Origin: Shewanella decolorationis S12
GTDB lineage: Bacteria; Pseudomonadota; Gammaproteobacteria; Enterobacterales; Shewanellaceae
Length of the DNA stretch: 64,000 nt
Reading direction: 5' to 3'
Assembly (NCBI RefSeq): GCF_000485795.1
Contig: NZ_AXZL01000067.1
Coordinates: 62,001 to 126,000, forward strand
A program made the position numbers and the translations under genes. Below, piece by piece: positions 32,975-42,287 of this stretch (position 1 is its first letter; each line of letters starts with the position of its first letter). Below the pieces are notes generated by a model. It was not told the origin of the DNA, did not search any database, and saw only the letters and a program-made list of their open reading frames with translations.

Positions 32975-34678
32975 ATGAGCAAGCGCGTTGTTATCGACCC
33001 TATCACTCGTATCGAGGGTCACTTACGTATCGAAGTTGAAGTTGATGAGAATAATGTCATCAATAAGGCATGGTCATCCTCTACCCTGTGGCGCGGTATT
33101 GAAGTGATTTTGAAAGGCCGTACGCCAATGGACGTGGGCCTAATTGTGCAACGTATCTGTGGTGTATGTACTTATTCGCACTATCGCTGCGGTACTGAAG
33201 CGGTGGAAAATGCCTTAGGCATACAAATTCCATTAAACGCTAAGTATCTACGCTCTTTAATGCAAACCTCGCTCTATATGCATGACCATATAGTACATTT
33301 CTACCATCTACACGGTTTAGACTGGGTTGACGTAGTCTCCGCCTTAAGTGCTGATCCCGCTAAAGCGGCGCAGGTTGCCCTGAAATATACCGATAAACCC
33401 ATTGCTGCGGGTGAAGGTGAATTAAGAGCTGTGCAAGAGCGTGTTAAAGGCTTTGTTGAAACCGGCAAACTTGGCCCATTCGCCAATGCTTACTGGGGCA
33501 ATGGCACCTATAAATTTACCCCAGAGCAAAACCTGATTGCCGTATCGCATTATCTGAAAGCGCTTGAAGTACAAAGGGTTGCTGCTGAAATGCTCGCCAT
33601 TTTTGGCGGTAAACAACCCCATCCGCAATCATTAGTTGTCGGTGGTGTGACTTCTGTTCGCGATATGTTAAGTCCTGCACGTCTGCAAGAATGGAAACAA
33701 AAACACGCGATAGTGACCGACTTTATCCTGCGAGCCTACCAAGCGGATATCGTGATGGCAGCAGAAGCGTTCGGCACTGAGGCCAGCGTTCTTGGCGGCG
33801 TGAATGTTAAAAACTTCATGGCAACCAACGATTTTGTTCTGGCTAATGGTGAGTACCTGTTCGACCAAGGCGTGATCATGAAAGGCGACTTGGCAGGCGT
33901 AAGCGACATTAACCCAGATTTAATTGCCGAAGACGTCAGCCATGCCTGGTACAGTGCAGATGCGCCGCAGCATCCCTACGATGGTACAACCATTCCTAAC
34001 TACACTGGTTTTGTAGAGCGGGATACGGTTTACGGCAAACTGCCAACCTTAGACGGTGATGGTAAATATTCATGGGTAAAATCGCCACGTTACCAAGGCG
34101 AACCCGTGGAAGTGGGCCCATTATCCAGCCTGTTAGTCAGTTATGCCCGCGGTAATAAAGTGGTTGTGGATGCAGTGAATGCGTTATTGGCCCGCACAGG
34201 TCTGCCAGTTGAAGCACTGTTCACCACCCTAGGTCGTACCGCTGCGCGTATGTTACAAACAGTCATTGTGGCACAGGAAGGTCTCAGAACTTTCGATGCG
34301 CTGTTAACGAATATTCAATCAGACGAAACCACCTACGTGAAACCCCATATTGATCCGAATAAGGAATATGTGGGCCACGCGATGATTGAAGCGCCACGCG
34401 GTATGTTGAGCCACTGGATCCGGATTAAAAATGGCGTCGTTGAAAACTATCAAGCCGTAGTGCCAACGACTTGGAACGCAGGTCCAGTCGATGCGAACGG
34501 TAAGATTGGCCCCTATGAAGCCTCTTTGATTGGCTTAAAACTGGAAGATCCCACTAAACCCCTTGAGGTGATACGTATTATTCACTCATTTGACCCTTGC
34601 ATGGCGTGTTCAGTACACGTAATGGATTTCAAAGGTCAAGCATTGAGCGAGTTCCGTGTCAGCCCCAATGGTCAATAA
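32975..34678 (+). CDS. hyaB: [NiFe]-hydrogenase large subunit HyaB
   Basis: A 567-residue catalytic subunit. The L1 motif RICGVCTYSH (Cys62, Cys65) and L5 motif DPCMACSVH (Cys542, Cys545) hold the NiFe centre. The C-terminal 19-residue peptide after His548 is the part removed by the HyaD protease, so the enzyme is processed normally. RIEGHLR near the N-terminus is also conserved. The complex should oxidise or evolve hydrogen at the periplasmic side. Confidence 0.97.
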   Translation: MSKRVVIDPITRIEGHLRIEVEVDENNVINKAWSSSTLWRGIEVILKGRTPMDVGLIVQRICGVCTYSHYRCGTEAVENALGIQIPLNAKYLRSLMQTSLYMHDHIVHFYHLHGLDWVDVVSALSADPAKAAQVALKYTDKPIAAGEGELRAVQERVKGFVETGKLGPFANAYWGNGTYKFTPEQNLIAVSHYLKALEVQRVAAEMLAIFGGKQPHPQSLVVGGVTSVRDMLSPARLQEWKQKHAIVTDFILRAYQADIVMAAEAFGTEASVLGGVNVKNFMATNDFVLANGEYLFDQGVIMKGDLAGVSDINPDLIAEDVSHAWYSADAPQHPYDGTTIPNYTGFVERDTVYGKLPTLDGDGKYSWVKSPRYQGEPVEVGPLSSLLVSYARGNKVVVDAVNALLARTGLPVEALFTTLGRTAARMLQTVIVAQEGLRTFDALLTNIQSDETTYVKPHIDPNKEYVGHAMIEAPRGMLSHWIRIKNGVVENYQAVVPTTWNAGPVDANGKIGPYEASLIGLKLEDPTKPLEVIRIIHSFDPCMACSVHVMDFKGQALSEFRVSPNGQ

Positions 34679-34699
34679 CAACGAGGGAGGGAACACAGT

Positions 34700-35374
34700 A
34701 TGAACCATTCTGAAACCCGCATTCGGACACTGGTTTTTAGTCCCGCGATACGGATTTTCCACTGGTTACGGGCGCTGACCATTTTAGTGCTAGTAATCAC
34801 CGGATTCTATATTGCTTGGCCGTTTCTTGTGGCACCCGAAAGCACGGATGTATTGGTACAAGGTTGGATCCGTTTTGCCCACTTGATCTGCGGTTTTGTT
34901 CTTACCGCAGTCACCTTGGCTCGCTTCTACCTGTATTTTTTCAGTCGTAGTGATATCGAGCGACGCTCATTTCGCGATGTGATGAGCGTAAAAAGCTGGA
35001 TTACCCAACTGAAATCTTACATTTGGATGGGACATCTGCATAAAGCAGGTGTTTACGGACCACTGCAATTTGTGACTTATGTAGCAATCTCCTTTGTTGC
35101 GCTTGTGATATGTATAACGGGTCTCGTATTGTATGCCAACGTCTACCACGAAGGTTTGGGTGGTATGCTTTGGAGCAGTGCAGCTTGGATCACAGCACAA
35201 ATGGGTGGACTGGCACAGGTGAGAATTTGGCACCACTACCTCACTTGGGCATTCGTTATCTTTGTGGTAATCCACGTCTATATGGCGGTTTGGTCAGGAA
35301 TACGTTTCAAACATAACTCAGTTGACTCAATCGTCTCTGGTTATGACTATCCAAAACCAGACTCACACCACTAG
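34700..35374 (+). CDS. hyaC: Hydrogenase cytochrome b subunit HyaC
   Basis: A 224-residue membrane protein with four transmembrane helices and conserved heme-ligating His residues (FHWLRAL near 20, FAHLICG near 60, WHHYLTWAF and VIHVYMAVW near 180-200). It anchors HyaAB and passes electrons to the quinone pool. A strong GGAGGG ribosome site precedes the ATG. It is 7 bases before hyaD. Confidence 0.94.
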   Translation: MNHSETRIRTLVFSPAIRIFHWLRALTILVLVITGFYIAWPFLVAPESTDVLVQGWIRFAHLICGFVLTAVTLARFYLYFFSRSDIERRSFRDVMSVKSWITQLKSYIWMGHLHKAGVYGPLQFVTYVAISFVALVICITGLVLYANVYHEGLGGMLWSSAAWITAQMGGLAQVRIWHHYLTWAFVIFVVIHVYMAVWSGIRFKHNSVDSIVSGYDYPKPDSHH

Positions 35375-35381
35375 GAGTCCA

Positions 35382-35939
35382 ATGAAGATATTGCTACTAG
35401 GTATTGGCAATGTCCTGTACGCCGATGAAGGCATCGGCGTACATTTTGTCAATTACATCACTGAAAATTATCAGTTTACACACGAGTCCCACCAGCTAGA
35501 GATGCTCGATGGCGGCACCTTGGCTCAGGGACTCATTCCGATTATTTGCCAATACGATTATTTGATCGTCGTCGATACCGTGAATGCAAACGGGGTTGAA
35601 GCTGGCGAAGTGTATTTCTTTGATTTTGATAAAGCCCCGCAGGAAATCGACTGGCAAGGCAGCGCCCATGAAGTCGAAATGCTGCAAACCCTCAATATGA
35701 TGGAAATGGTTGGCGACAGACCCAAAACCTTTGTATTGGGCGTGACGCCAACCGTGCTAGAACCTATGACACTAGGGCTAACACCTAAGGTTGCTGATGC
35801 AGTACCTTTGATGGAACAAACCTTGTTATCCCACTTAGCCTCCCTTGGGTTCACCGCGACACGCATTGCCGAGCATAGTATCGACTCGCTGATCCCAAAT
35901 TCCTATAAACGTGGCGTCACAATTGGTGAAAGTATATAG
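35382..35939 (+). CDS. hyaD: Hydrogenase maturation endopeptidase HyaD
   Basis: A 185-residue nickel-dependent protease that removes the C-terminal peptide of HyaB. The family start MKILLLGIGNVLYADEGIGV at 35382 (after TAGGAG) is chosen; the frame is open from 35322, but the extra residues lie inside hyaC. The nickel-recognition Glu16 and the DTVNA/EVEMLQT region are visible. It ends 3 bases before the next gene. Confidence 0.94.
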   Translation: MKILLLGIGNVLYADEGIGVHFVNYITENYQFTHESHQLEMLDGGTLAQGLIPIICQYDYLIVVDTVNANGVEAGEVYFFDFDKAPQEIDWQGSAHEVEMLQTLNMMEMVGDRPKTFVLGVTPTVLEPMTLGLTPKVADAVPLMEQTLLSHLASLGFTATRIAEHSIDSLIPNSYKRGVTIGESI

Positions 35940-35942
35940 AAG

Positions 35943-37790
35943 ATGAAAAACATCAGATTTGATTTTACCTGCTCACGTCAGGTGCCTTTGTATGCGCACT
36001 TATGTAATCAATACCTAAATTATGATGAACTGAATATCAGTATCGGTTGCGAAAGCCAAAATGACTTTGGCCCACAAACCTACTTTATTGAAGCGCAAGG
36101 CGAACAAACACAGCTTGAGAAATTGGCCGATGCGATTGCTGCAGACTTTTTGATCTCTGTTTGGCTCGTCGATTCAGGCATTAAAGTGATCGATGAGCCG
36201 CAAGGCCAACGAACATTATTGGAGATTTTGCCTGCAGAAGCGACGCCAGCGGATAAATCCGTCGCAGCTTTTTGCCAGCAGTGCTATCCCCTCTTTGGTG
36301 ATAATCAGGCGGCGCAGTTTGGCGAGCTCGATTTAACTTGCCCTTGTTGCCACGGTGAGCAGCGCTTAACCAGCGCGCAAAAAGCGCTTACGCTATCGGA
36401 TATCAAGGCCATGGCAACGCAGCTTATCAGCCAAGGCTCACTGGAGTTAACCTGCGAAGACGTGCAATTCAGTCTCACCCCCTTTACCGATTCATCAACA
36501 AGACCACAGTTGCTCATTTGTAACCCCAACACACTCAATGCCCATTTTTGCCTGAAAGATCATCAAGTCCTGGCATTATCAAGTATCGAAAAACCACTGA
36601 TTTGCGCAAGACCTACCCAAGAGCACGATAAGCTGACCGCTCCGCTATACGATATCTGCTTTGGTTACAGTCGTGTGGTACTGGTACTTGCCGAAGTATT
36701 GCGACAAAAAGGTATCGATTGGATTTACCTACAAGGACAACACCACAGACCCCAATTAGCTTGGGTCGATGGTGCTTGGGCTCAACTTTTTAGTCAAGAC
36801 ACTCGTCACGCAGAATTACCTATTATTAAGCAATTCAATGCGCCAGAGCCATTAAGGGAAGAAGTACGTTTTTTAGGGTTCAAGGCTCAATGGCAAGCTA
36901 ATAAGAAAACCCGTTCACACCAAGGGTTACTGAGCGTTCAATCCCTATCTAGGGTGGAAAATACCTCTGAATATCAAGGCAATGAAGATGACCACGTTAT
37001 TGCCGATTCAGCCTTGTTCGCTGCGCTTCTCAATGGCAAATTGACCACTCATAAGCAGGCCAAAAATGCGGCGGTAATTTACTTAAGCCATGCTCATCCA
37101 AGCCAAATTGCCACCTGTGATAATAAGGGGGAAACCTCGCTGTTTTTCGCCCTGCCCGAGCTGCCCGATAATGGTTATGAGATTTTCCATCGACTCGATA
37201 GTAGCCCGCAAAAGGCCGTCGCGCAGAAGTTTAAGAGCCTGTTTCCTGATGACTACTTAAAACTGCTCAGTCTAAAACTTCACGGCAGACGAGATAATCT
37301 CCAAAGCCTATGGGCAATTGCAGCAATTTTGATTGGTTTGAATCCGCAGGAAGAAACCCAAACACAAGACTATTTGAGTGATGCACTCATGGCCGCAGCC
37401 ATGCGTTACCAAGGCGCAAATGCGCCGCGTATCGATTATCCCCTAACTAGAGGAGAGGCACATCGAAGCCTAAATTGGTGTAAAACCCTTGGTACACTGC
37501 TCAGTTTTCGCGTTGCGGGACACAGCGATCCGGCGCAATTGGCCTTTGCAATGCAAGACTCTCTTGCCGACTACCTCGCGAATTGGTTAGAACACATTGA
37601 TTTAAATATCGGTGTACACAACATTGCCTTAGCTGGCAATGAGTTAGCCAACGAAACCCTCTGCAAGCGTATTAGCTTACGACTCGGCAAAAACTTCCCG
37701 CTATTGCTTAATCGCAGCCTCGAGCTAGAGGGCGATAATCTTGCAGTTGGTGCGCTTTATGTGAAACAACGACAATTGAATAGCCTTTAG
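35943..37790 (+). CDS. Degenerate HypF-like protein in the hydrogenase operon
   Basis: A 615-residue protein. A zinc-finger-like pair is visible near residues 110-145 (CQQC and CPCC), where HypF has its Zn motifs. The C-terminus (VHNIALAGNELANETLCKRI and ELEGDNLAVGALYV) matches the layout of the HypF/Kae1-like end (VVLCGGVFQNQ and VNDGGIALGQL) but key glycines and catalytic residues are replaced. No acylphosphatase or YrdC core can be recognised. It lies 3 bases after hyaD, before hypF, so it is likely a hydrogenase maturation or chaperone factor derived from HypF. The relationship is inferred by eye. Confidence 0.6.
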   Translation: MKNIRFDFTCSRQVPLYAHLCNQYLNYDELNISIGCESQNDFGPQTYFIEAQGEQTQLEKLADAIAADFLISVWLVDSGIKVIDEPQGQRTLLEILPAEATPADKSVAAFCQQCYPLFGDNQAAQFGELDLTCPCCHGEQRLTSAQKALTLSDIKAMATQLISQGSLELTCEDVQFSLTPFTDSSTRPQLLICNPNTLNAHFCLKDHQVLALSSIEKPLICARPTQEHDKLTAPLYDICFGYSRVVLVLAEVLRQKGIDWIYLQGQHHRPQLAWVDGAWAQLFSQDTRHAELPIIKQFNAPEPLREEVRFLGFKAQWQANKKTRSHQGLLSVQSLSRVENTSEYQGNEDDHVIADSALFAALLNGKLTTHKQAKNAAVIYLSHAHPSQIATCDNKGETSLFFALPELPDNGYEIFHRLDSSPQKAVAQKFKSLFPDDYLKLLSLKLHGRRDNLQSLWAIAAILIGLNPQEETQTQDYLSDALMAAAMRYQGANAPRIDYPLTRGEAHRSLNWCKTLGTLLSFRVAGHSDPAQLAFAMQDSLADYLANWLEHIDLNIGVHNIALAGNELANETLCKRISLRLGKNFPLLLNRSLELEGDNLAVGALYVKQRQLNSL

Positions 37791-37862
37791 TAAAACCTGC
37801 AAGCATCAGAGTGTTATAGTCAAATAGCACTAACGCATGGAGGATAAAGTGTTTTATCTTCC

Positions 37863-40382
37863 ATGCAGATGCAACCAGATAAGCGAAGAAGACCGAGATT
37901 GATAAAAGCCGCCTCATCCGCTAACCAAAGCGCTTCACTAGAACGCCGCCAACTGCATATCACGGGCATAGTGCAAGGCGTGGGCTTTCGCCCTTTTGTA
38001 TACCGCTGGGCAACTGAGCTTAAGTTAACCGGCACTGTGCTGAATAATGCCAATGGCGTGATGATTGAGCTGCAAGGCCCCGCAGCACAGTTGGATTGCT
38101 TTGTGCGCGAGCTAACCACCAATCCGCCGCCACTGGCGCGTATCGATCAGATTAGCCATAGTCTGTTAGCGGTAAAGCTTGAAGAGACTAGCTTCGGTAT
38201 TATTCAAAGTGATAGCCAACGTGATGACCAAAGTAATGACTCTGGTGAGCATAACTTAGCAGCGCTGGTTGCCGTATCGGCCGACAAGAGTACTTGTCAG
38301 GACTGCTTAGGCGATATGCACAATCCGCTGGATCGCCACTATGGCTATGCCTTTACCAATTGCACCAACTGCGGCCCAAGATACACTATTATCAATGCCT
38401 TACCCTACGATCGCCATCATACGGCCATGGCAGATTTCGCCATGTGTCCCGACTGCGCTAAAGCCTATCAAGATCCACTAAATCGCAGATACCACGCCCA
38501 GCCTGTGAGTTGCCCTAAGTGTGGCCCTCAATTAAGTTTAAAATCGCCGCAGGGCGAGTTACTCGCACCTCACTCCTTGTCTGCTTCGCAAGATAACAGC
38601 CTTGCGGTATTGTCGGCTGCGGCCGAAAAGCTTGCCCAAGGGCAAATTCTGGCGATTAAGGGCCTTGGCGGCTTCCATTTAGTCTGTGATGCAAGAAACA
38701 CTCAGGCGGTCAGTCAATTAAGGCAACGTAAACAACGCAAGGCTAAGCCCCTAGCGGTGATGATGCCAACTATCGAAATGGCAAAGCACTATGTAACGGG
38801 CACACAGGCGGAGTGGCAAACCTTAAGCTCGCAGGAGCGGCCCATCGTACTGATGCAAGCACAGCATAAGCACGATCTAAGCCCTGAGATTGCGCCTAAC
38901 ATCCCCAAACTTGGGATCTTTTTACCCTACACTCCCCTGCATCATTTGCTGCTCGGGCTATTTAATGCGCCCTTAGTTGCGACCAGTGCGAATCTGTCGG
39001 GCGAGCCGATTATCACCCATTGCGATGAGCTTATCAGTCAACTAGGCCATGTGGTCGATGCCATCGTCGATCACAATCGGCCCATCCTCAATGGCTGTGA
39101 TGACAGCGTAGTGCAACTTATCCAACCGCCAAACGGCTGTGCGCCACAGGTGCAAGTGCTGCGTTTAGCACGGGGATATGCGCCTTTAAGCTTTCCGTTA
39201 CCCAAGCCGCTGAGTCACCCCATACTTGCCGTGGGCGCCCAACAAAAAAATGCCATTGCCTTAGGTTTTGGCTCGAATGTGTTTTTAAGCCCACATATTG
39301 GCGATCTCTTTAGTGTCAGCGCCGAGCAGTACTTCGAGCGCACTTTGGCGACCTTTGCCCGCCTGTATCATTTCAGCCCCGAGCTGATTGTCCACGATAA
39401 GCACCCAGACTATGCCCCATCGCGCTGGGCAGAGGCGCAGCAACAGCAACGCCTTGATACGCTGCGTGAAGACTCTCGTTCAATCCAAACCTTTAGTGTG
39501 CAGCATCACCACGCCCATGTGCTGAGCGTAATGGCCATCAATCAATATCAGGATGCAGTGTTAGGCTTTAGTTTCGATGGCACAGGGCTAGGTGATGATG
39601 GTAGCCTCTGGGGCGGCGAAGTCTTACTCACCACCCTTAACGGTGCCGAGCGGCTTGCCCATTTCGAGGCCATACCCTTGCTTGGTGGAGAACAGGCAAT
39701 TAAGCAGCCTGTACGATTACTGCTCGCTTTGCTATTTGAACAAATGAGTTTAGCGGCGGTACAAGCCTTAGATTTGCCCATCCTAAAAAGCCTGACACCG
39801 CTAACTTTAAGCAACCTGCATCGGATCTGGCAAAACGGCCATGGGATTAACAGCTCCTCGGTGGGGCGCTTATTCGATGCCCTCGCCTGCGCCCTAGGCT
39901 TTATCGACACCACCCAATTTGAAGGTCAAGCGGGCATGTTAATTGAGGCGGCGGCAAGACGGGCCGATACGCAGCAATTGCCCACGCTGATGCTCGATTT
40001 GCCCTTGGACACGACGCATCAATCCAGTGACAGCTCGGCACGCGAACCGCATATCTGGCGCAGTAGCCAACTCTTTAAACAGATAATCACGCTGATTACC
40101 GAAGCCCGGCTCACGAATCATCGGCAAGAGCAGATCGCCCGCGCCTTTTTGCATAGTGTGGGGGATGCCATTTGTGGCTATGCCGCGCGCTTTCCAGCCC
40201 TGCCCGTGGTGCTGTGCGGCGGAGTGTTTCAAAATCAATATTTGCTCGAATATTGCCTCTGTAAACTGCACGAACAAGGCAATACCGTGCTGCCCAACAA
40301 ACATATTCCCGTCAACGATGGCGGTATCGCCCTCGGGCAGCTTTGGTATGGTATTCATCAAAACGTGAACAATAACCAGTGA
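37863..40382 (+). CDS. hypF: Carbamoyltransferase HypF
   Basis: An 839-residue protein that makes the thiocarbamate precursor of the active-site cyanides with HypE. Order: acylphosphatase domain (VQGVGFRPFVYR, about 33-120), two zinc fingers (CQDC/CTNCGPR and CPDC/CPKCGP, about 140-220), YrdC-like domain (about 240-430) and Kae1-like domain with HHHAHV and VLCGGVFQNQ. It has a basic N-terminal extension of about 25 residues. It ends 4 bases from the convergent lysR. Confidence 0.95.
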   Translation: MQMQPDKRRRPRLIKAASSANQSASLERRQLHITGIVQGVGFRPFVYRWATELKLTGTVLNNANGVMIELQGPAAQLDCFVRELTTNPPPLARIDQISHSLLAVKLEETSFGIIQSDSQRDDQSNDSGEHNLAALVAVSADKSTCQDCLGDMHNPLDRHYGYAFTNCTNCGPRYTIINALPYDRHHTAMADFAMCPDCAKAYQDPLNRRYHAQPVSCPKCGPQLSLKSPQGELLAPHSLSASQDNSLAVLSAAAEKLAQGQILAIKGLGGFHLVCDARNTQAVSQLRQRKQRKAKPLAVMMPTIEMAKHYVTGTQAEWQTLSSQERPIVLMQAQHKHDLSPEIAPNIPKLGIFLPYTPLHHLLLGLFNAPLVATSANLSGEPIITHCDELISQLGHVVDAIVDHNRPILNGCDDSVVQLIQPPNGCAPQVQVLRLARGYAPLSFPLPKPLSHPILAVGAQQKNAIALGFGSNVFLSPHIGDLFSVSAEQYFERTLATFARLYHFSPELIVHDKHPDYAPSRWAEAQQQQRLDTLREDSRSIQTFSVQHHHAHVLSVMAINQYQDAVLGFSFDGTGLGDDGSLWGGEVLLTTLNGAERLAHFEAIPLLGGEQAIKQPVRLLLALLFEQMSLAAVQALDLPILKSLTPLTLSNLHRIWQNGHGINSSSVGRLFDALACALGFIDTTQFEGQAGMLIEAAARRADTQQLPTLMLDLPLDTTHQSSDSSAREPHIWRSSQLFKQIITLITEARLTNHRQEQIARAFLHSVGDAICGYAARFPALPVVLCGGVFQNQYLLEYCLCKLHEQGNTVLPNKHIPVNDGGIALGQLWYGIHQNVNNNQ

Positions 40383-40386
40383 TGGT

Positions 40387-41265
40387 TTAAGACTCAAGCT
40401 GACACATAAAGGCTTTCATTGCGGGTGTTATGCTGTGCTTACGGGTCATAAAGACCGTTTGCCCTGTACTGACACCGTCCAAAAGCTGATATGGGATCCC
40501 AAAGAGTTGCGATACTGACTCGGCAATACCGCGGCTGACGATAGCACTGCCTAAGCCATGCTTTACCGCGCCGATTAGGTGGAATAATGAGTCGGTTTCC
40601 AGCACCAGATTAAAATCGATCCCCGCCTGCGCCATTGCATTATCTATGTATTTTCTAAACTGCATATTTTGACTCAGCAGCACTAAGGGACGCGTGCCAA
40701 TGTCATCTAAAGACAAGGACTGGCTTGCACTGTCATCAACCGAATCACAGGACAACAGTGCCATTTGATTGGCCCGCTGCGGATAAAACACAAAGCTGCG
40801 CCGATTAGCCTCGGTGAGCTGCTCATCAAATCCAAGGCCGATATCGGTTTTGTGCAGGCTCAGGTTTTCAATCAATTGCCCATTGGTCATCACAGATAAC
40901 TTGATGCTGATATTGGGATAAGCCTGATTAAACAATTTAATCAACGGCATGATATCGATGCTCGATTGCGGCACTATGCCAATCCGTAGCGAACCCGTGA
41001 GCTGGCCGCGAAACAGACTCAACTCCTGCTTTAACGCTGCCTGCTCCTGCAACATTCTCTCGGCGTATTGCAGCATGATCTGTCCCGCATCCGTGAGCGC
41101 CACAAACTGGCTACCCCGCACCACCAGCTCAGTGCCAAGGCTTTTTTCAAGGGAGCTGATCCCCGCAGAGAGCGTCGGTTGCGTCACATGGCAGGCATTC
41201 GCCGCTTTGGCAAAATGCTGTAATTGCGCGAGTTGTTGGAAGTAATGTAGGTGGCGAATATTCAT
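40387..41265 (-). CDS. LysR-family transcriptional regulator
   Basis: A 292-residue regulator from ATG 41265 (MNIRHLHYFQQLAQ); the frame is open to 41307 but earlier residues are not LysR-like. The winged-helix domain (ANACHVTQPTLSAGISSLEKSLG) is followed by a substrate-binding domain (RIGIVPQSSIDIMPLI, GLGSAIVSRGIAE). It is divergent from fdhD and the FdhF-like gene, which are its likely targets. Confidence 0.92.
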   Translation of the reverse strand: MNIRHLHYFQQLAQLQHFAKAANACHVTQPTLSAGISSLEKSLGTELVVRGSQFVALTDAGQIMLQYAERMLQEQAALKQELSLFRGQLTGSLRIGIVPQSSIDIMPLIKLFNQAYPNISIKLSVMTNGQLIENLSLHKTDIGLGFDEQLTEANRRSFVFYPQRANQMALLSCDSVDDSASQSLSLDDIGTRPLVLLSQNMQFRKYIDNAMAQAGIDFNLVLETDSLFHLIGAVKHGLGSAIVSRGIAESVSQLFGIPYQLLDGVSTGQTVFMTRKHSITPAMKAFMCQLES

Positions 41266-41330
41266 AGTGCTTTCGATATAGTGTTTTAGACAAATCTGAA
41301 AAATCAAACCCTATTGGTATCCATAGTTTA

Positions 41331-41345
41331 ATAGAAATCTTCTAT
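41331..41345. promoter_or_regulatory. LysR-type palindrome between lysR and fdhD
   Basis: ATAGAA-N3-TTCTAT, with T-N11-A form, sits in the lysR–fdhD divergent region and is the best operator candidate for the adjacent regulator. Confidence 0.5.
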
Positions 41346-41417
41346 CAATCCATAAAATAGTTTGATTGGCCTAGCGCGCAAACCCTCCCTAGAATGTGAT
41401 CAACATCCAATTTCAGG

Positions 41418-42287
41418 TTGAAATGCGTGCTAACTCACCCACTCGATTCGGCGAACGATCCAAGACTCTGCCCTGAATCTCAATACAGCCCAAACGCGGC
41501 TCAACATGCTAGTGCCCGCTACTCGCATCTGGTTGAAGAGGTCGCTGCCGCCATCAACCTCAATGGCATCAGCTATGCGGTCATGATGATAACGCCCGAT
41601 CACTTTGAGGACTTTGTGATTGGGTTCTTATTCGCCGAAGGCATTATCAGCCATGACCAAGATGTGCATGAGATTGATATCACTCCCGTCCAAGACGGCG
41701 TAATGCTCGATGTCACCTTGGCCAATCGCTATTTAATCGCCCTTAAACAACGTAAAAGACGGCTCGTCGGCGCGACGGGCTGCGGGATCTGCGGTGTGGA
41801 AGCCCTAGGTCATGCCCTTCCAGATTTACCGCCATTACTTGCCTGCGCCCCCTTAGTGCTTGAGCATGTCGACCGCCTCAAACAACAAATACATGAACGT
41901 CAACTTAAGGCGCAGCGCAGCGGCGCTATCCATGCGGCTTTTGCTTTGGATGAGGCTGGCAATATCCTTGAGTGCCGTGAAGATATCGGTCGGCACAATG
42001 CGTTAGATAAGCTGATTGGCGCGCTACTGCGGCAAAAGTGCAGCGTCAAGGCTTTGCTGATGACCAGTCGCTGCAGCAGCGAGTTGATCCAAAAGGCGGT
42101 GCGTTATGGTGCCAATCATTTGATAAGTCTCGCGTCACCCAGCCAGCTCGCGGTGAAACTTGCGCTGAAATATCAGCTTAACCTTGTCCATATTCCTAAG
42201 TTTGATCCGCCAATCCACTACTCCATATTTAATGAAAGCCTTGCATGCCAATGCAATAGCGGAGAATTTTATGCCTGTTCATATTGA
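41418..42287 (+). CDS. fdhD: FdhD sulfurtransferase for formate dehydrogenase
   Basis: A protein of about 286-289 residues. The frame opens at TTG 41418; GTG 41427 has an AGG 9 bases upstream and is an equally likely start. FdhD moves sulfur from IscS to the Mo cofactor of formate dehydrogenases. The motif TGCGICGVEALG and EDIGRHNALDKLIG are conserved. Its 3' end overlaps the FdhF-like gene by 17 bases, tying the two functions. Confidence 0.92.
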   Translation: MKCVLTHPLDSANDPRLCPESQYSPNAAQHASARYSHLVEEVAAAINLNGISYAVMMITPDHFEDFVIGFLFAEGIISHDQDVHEIDITPVQDGVMLDVTLANRYLIALKQRKRRLVGATGCGICGVEALGHALPDLPPLLACAPLVLEHVDRLKQQIHERQLKAQRSGAIHAAFALDEAGNILECREDIGRHNALDKLIGALLRQKCSVKALLMTSRCSSELIQKAVRYGANHLISLASPSQLAVKLALKYQLNLVHIPKFDPPIHYSIFNESLACQCNSGEFYACSY

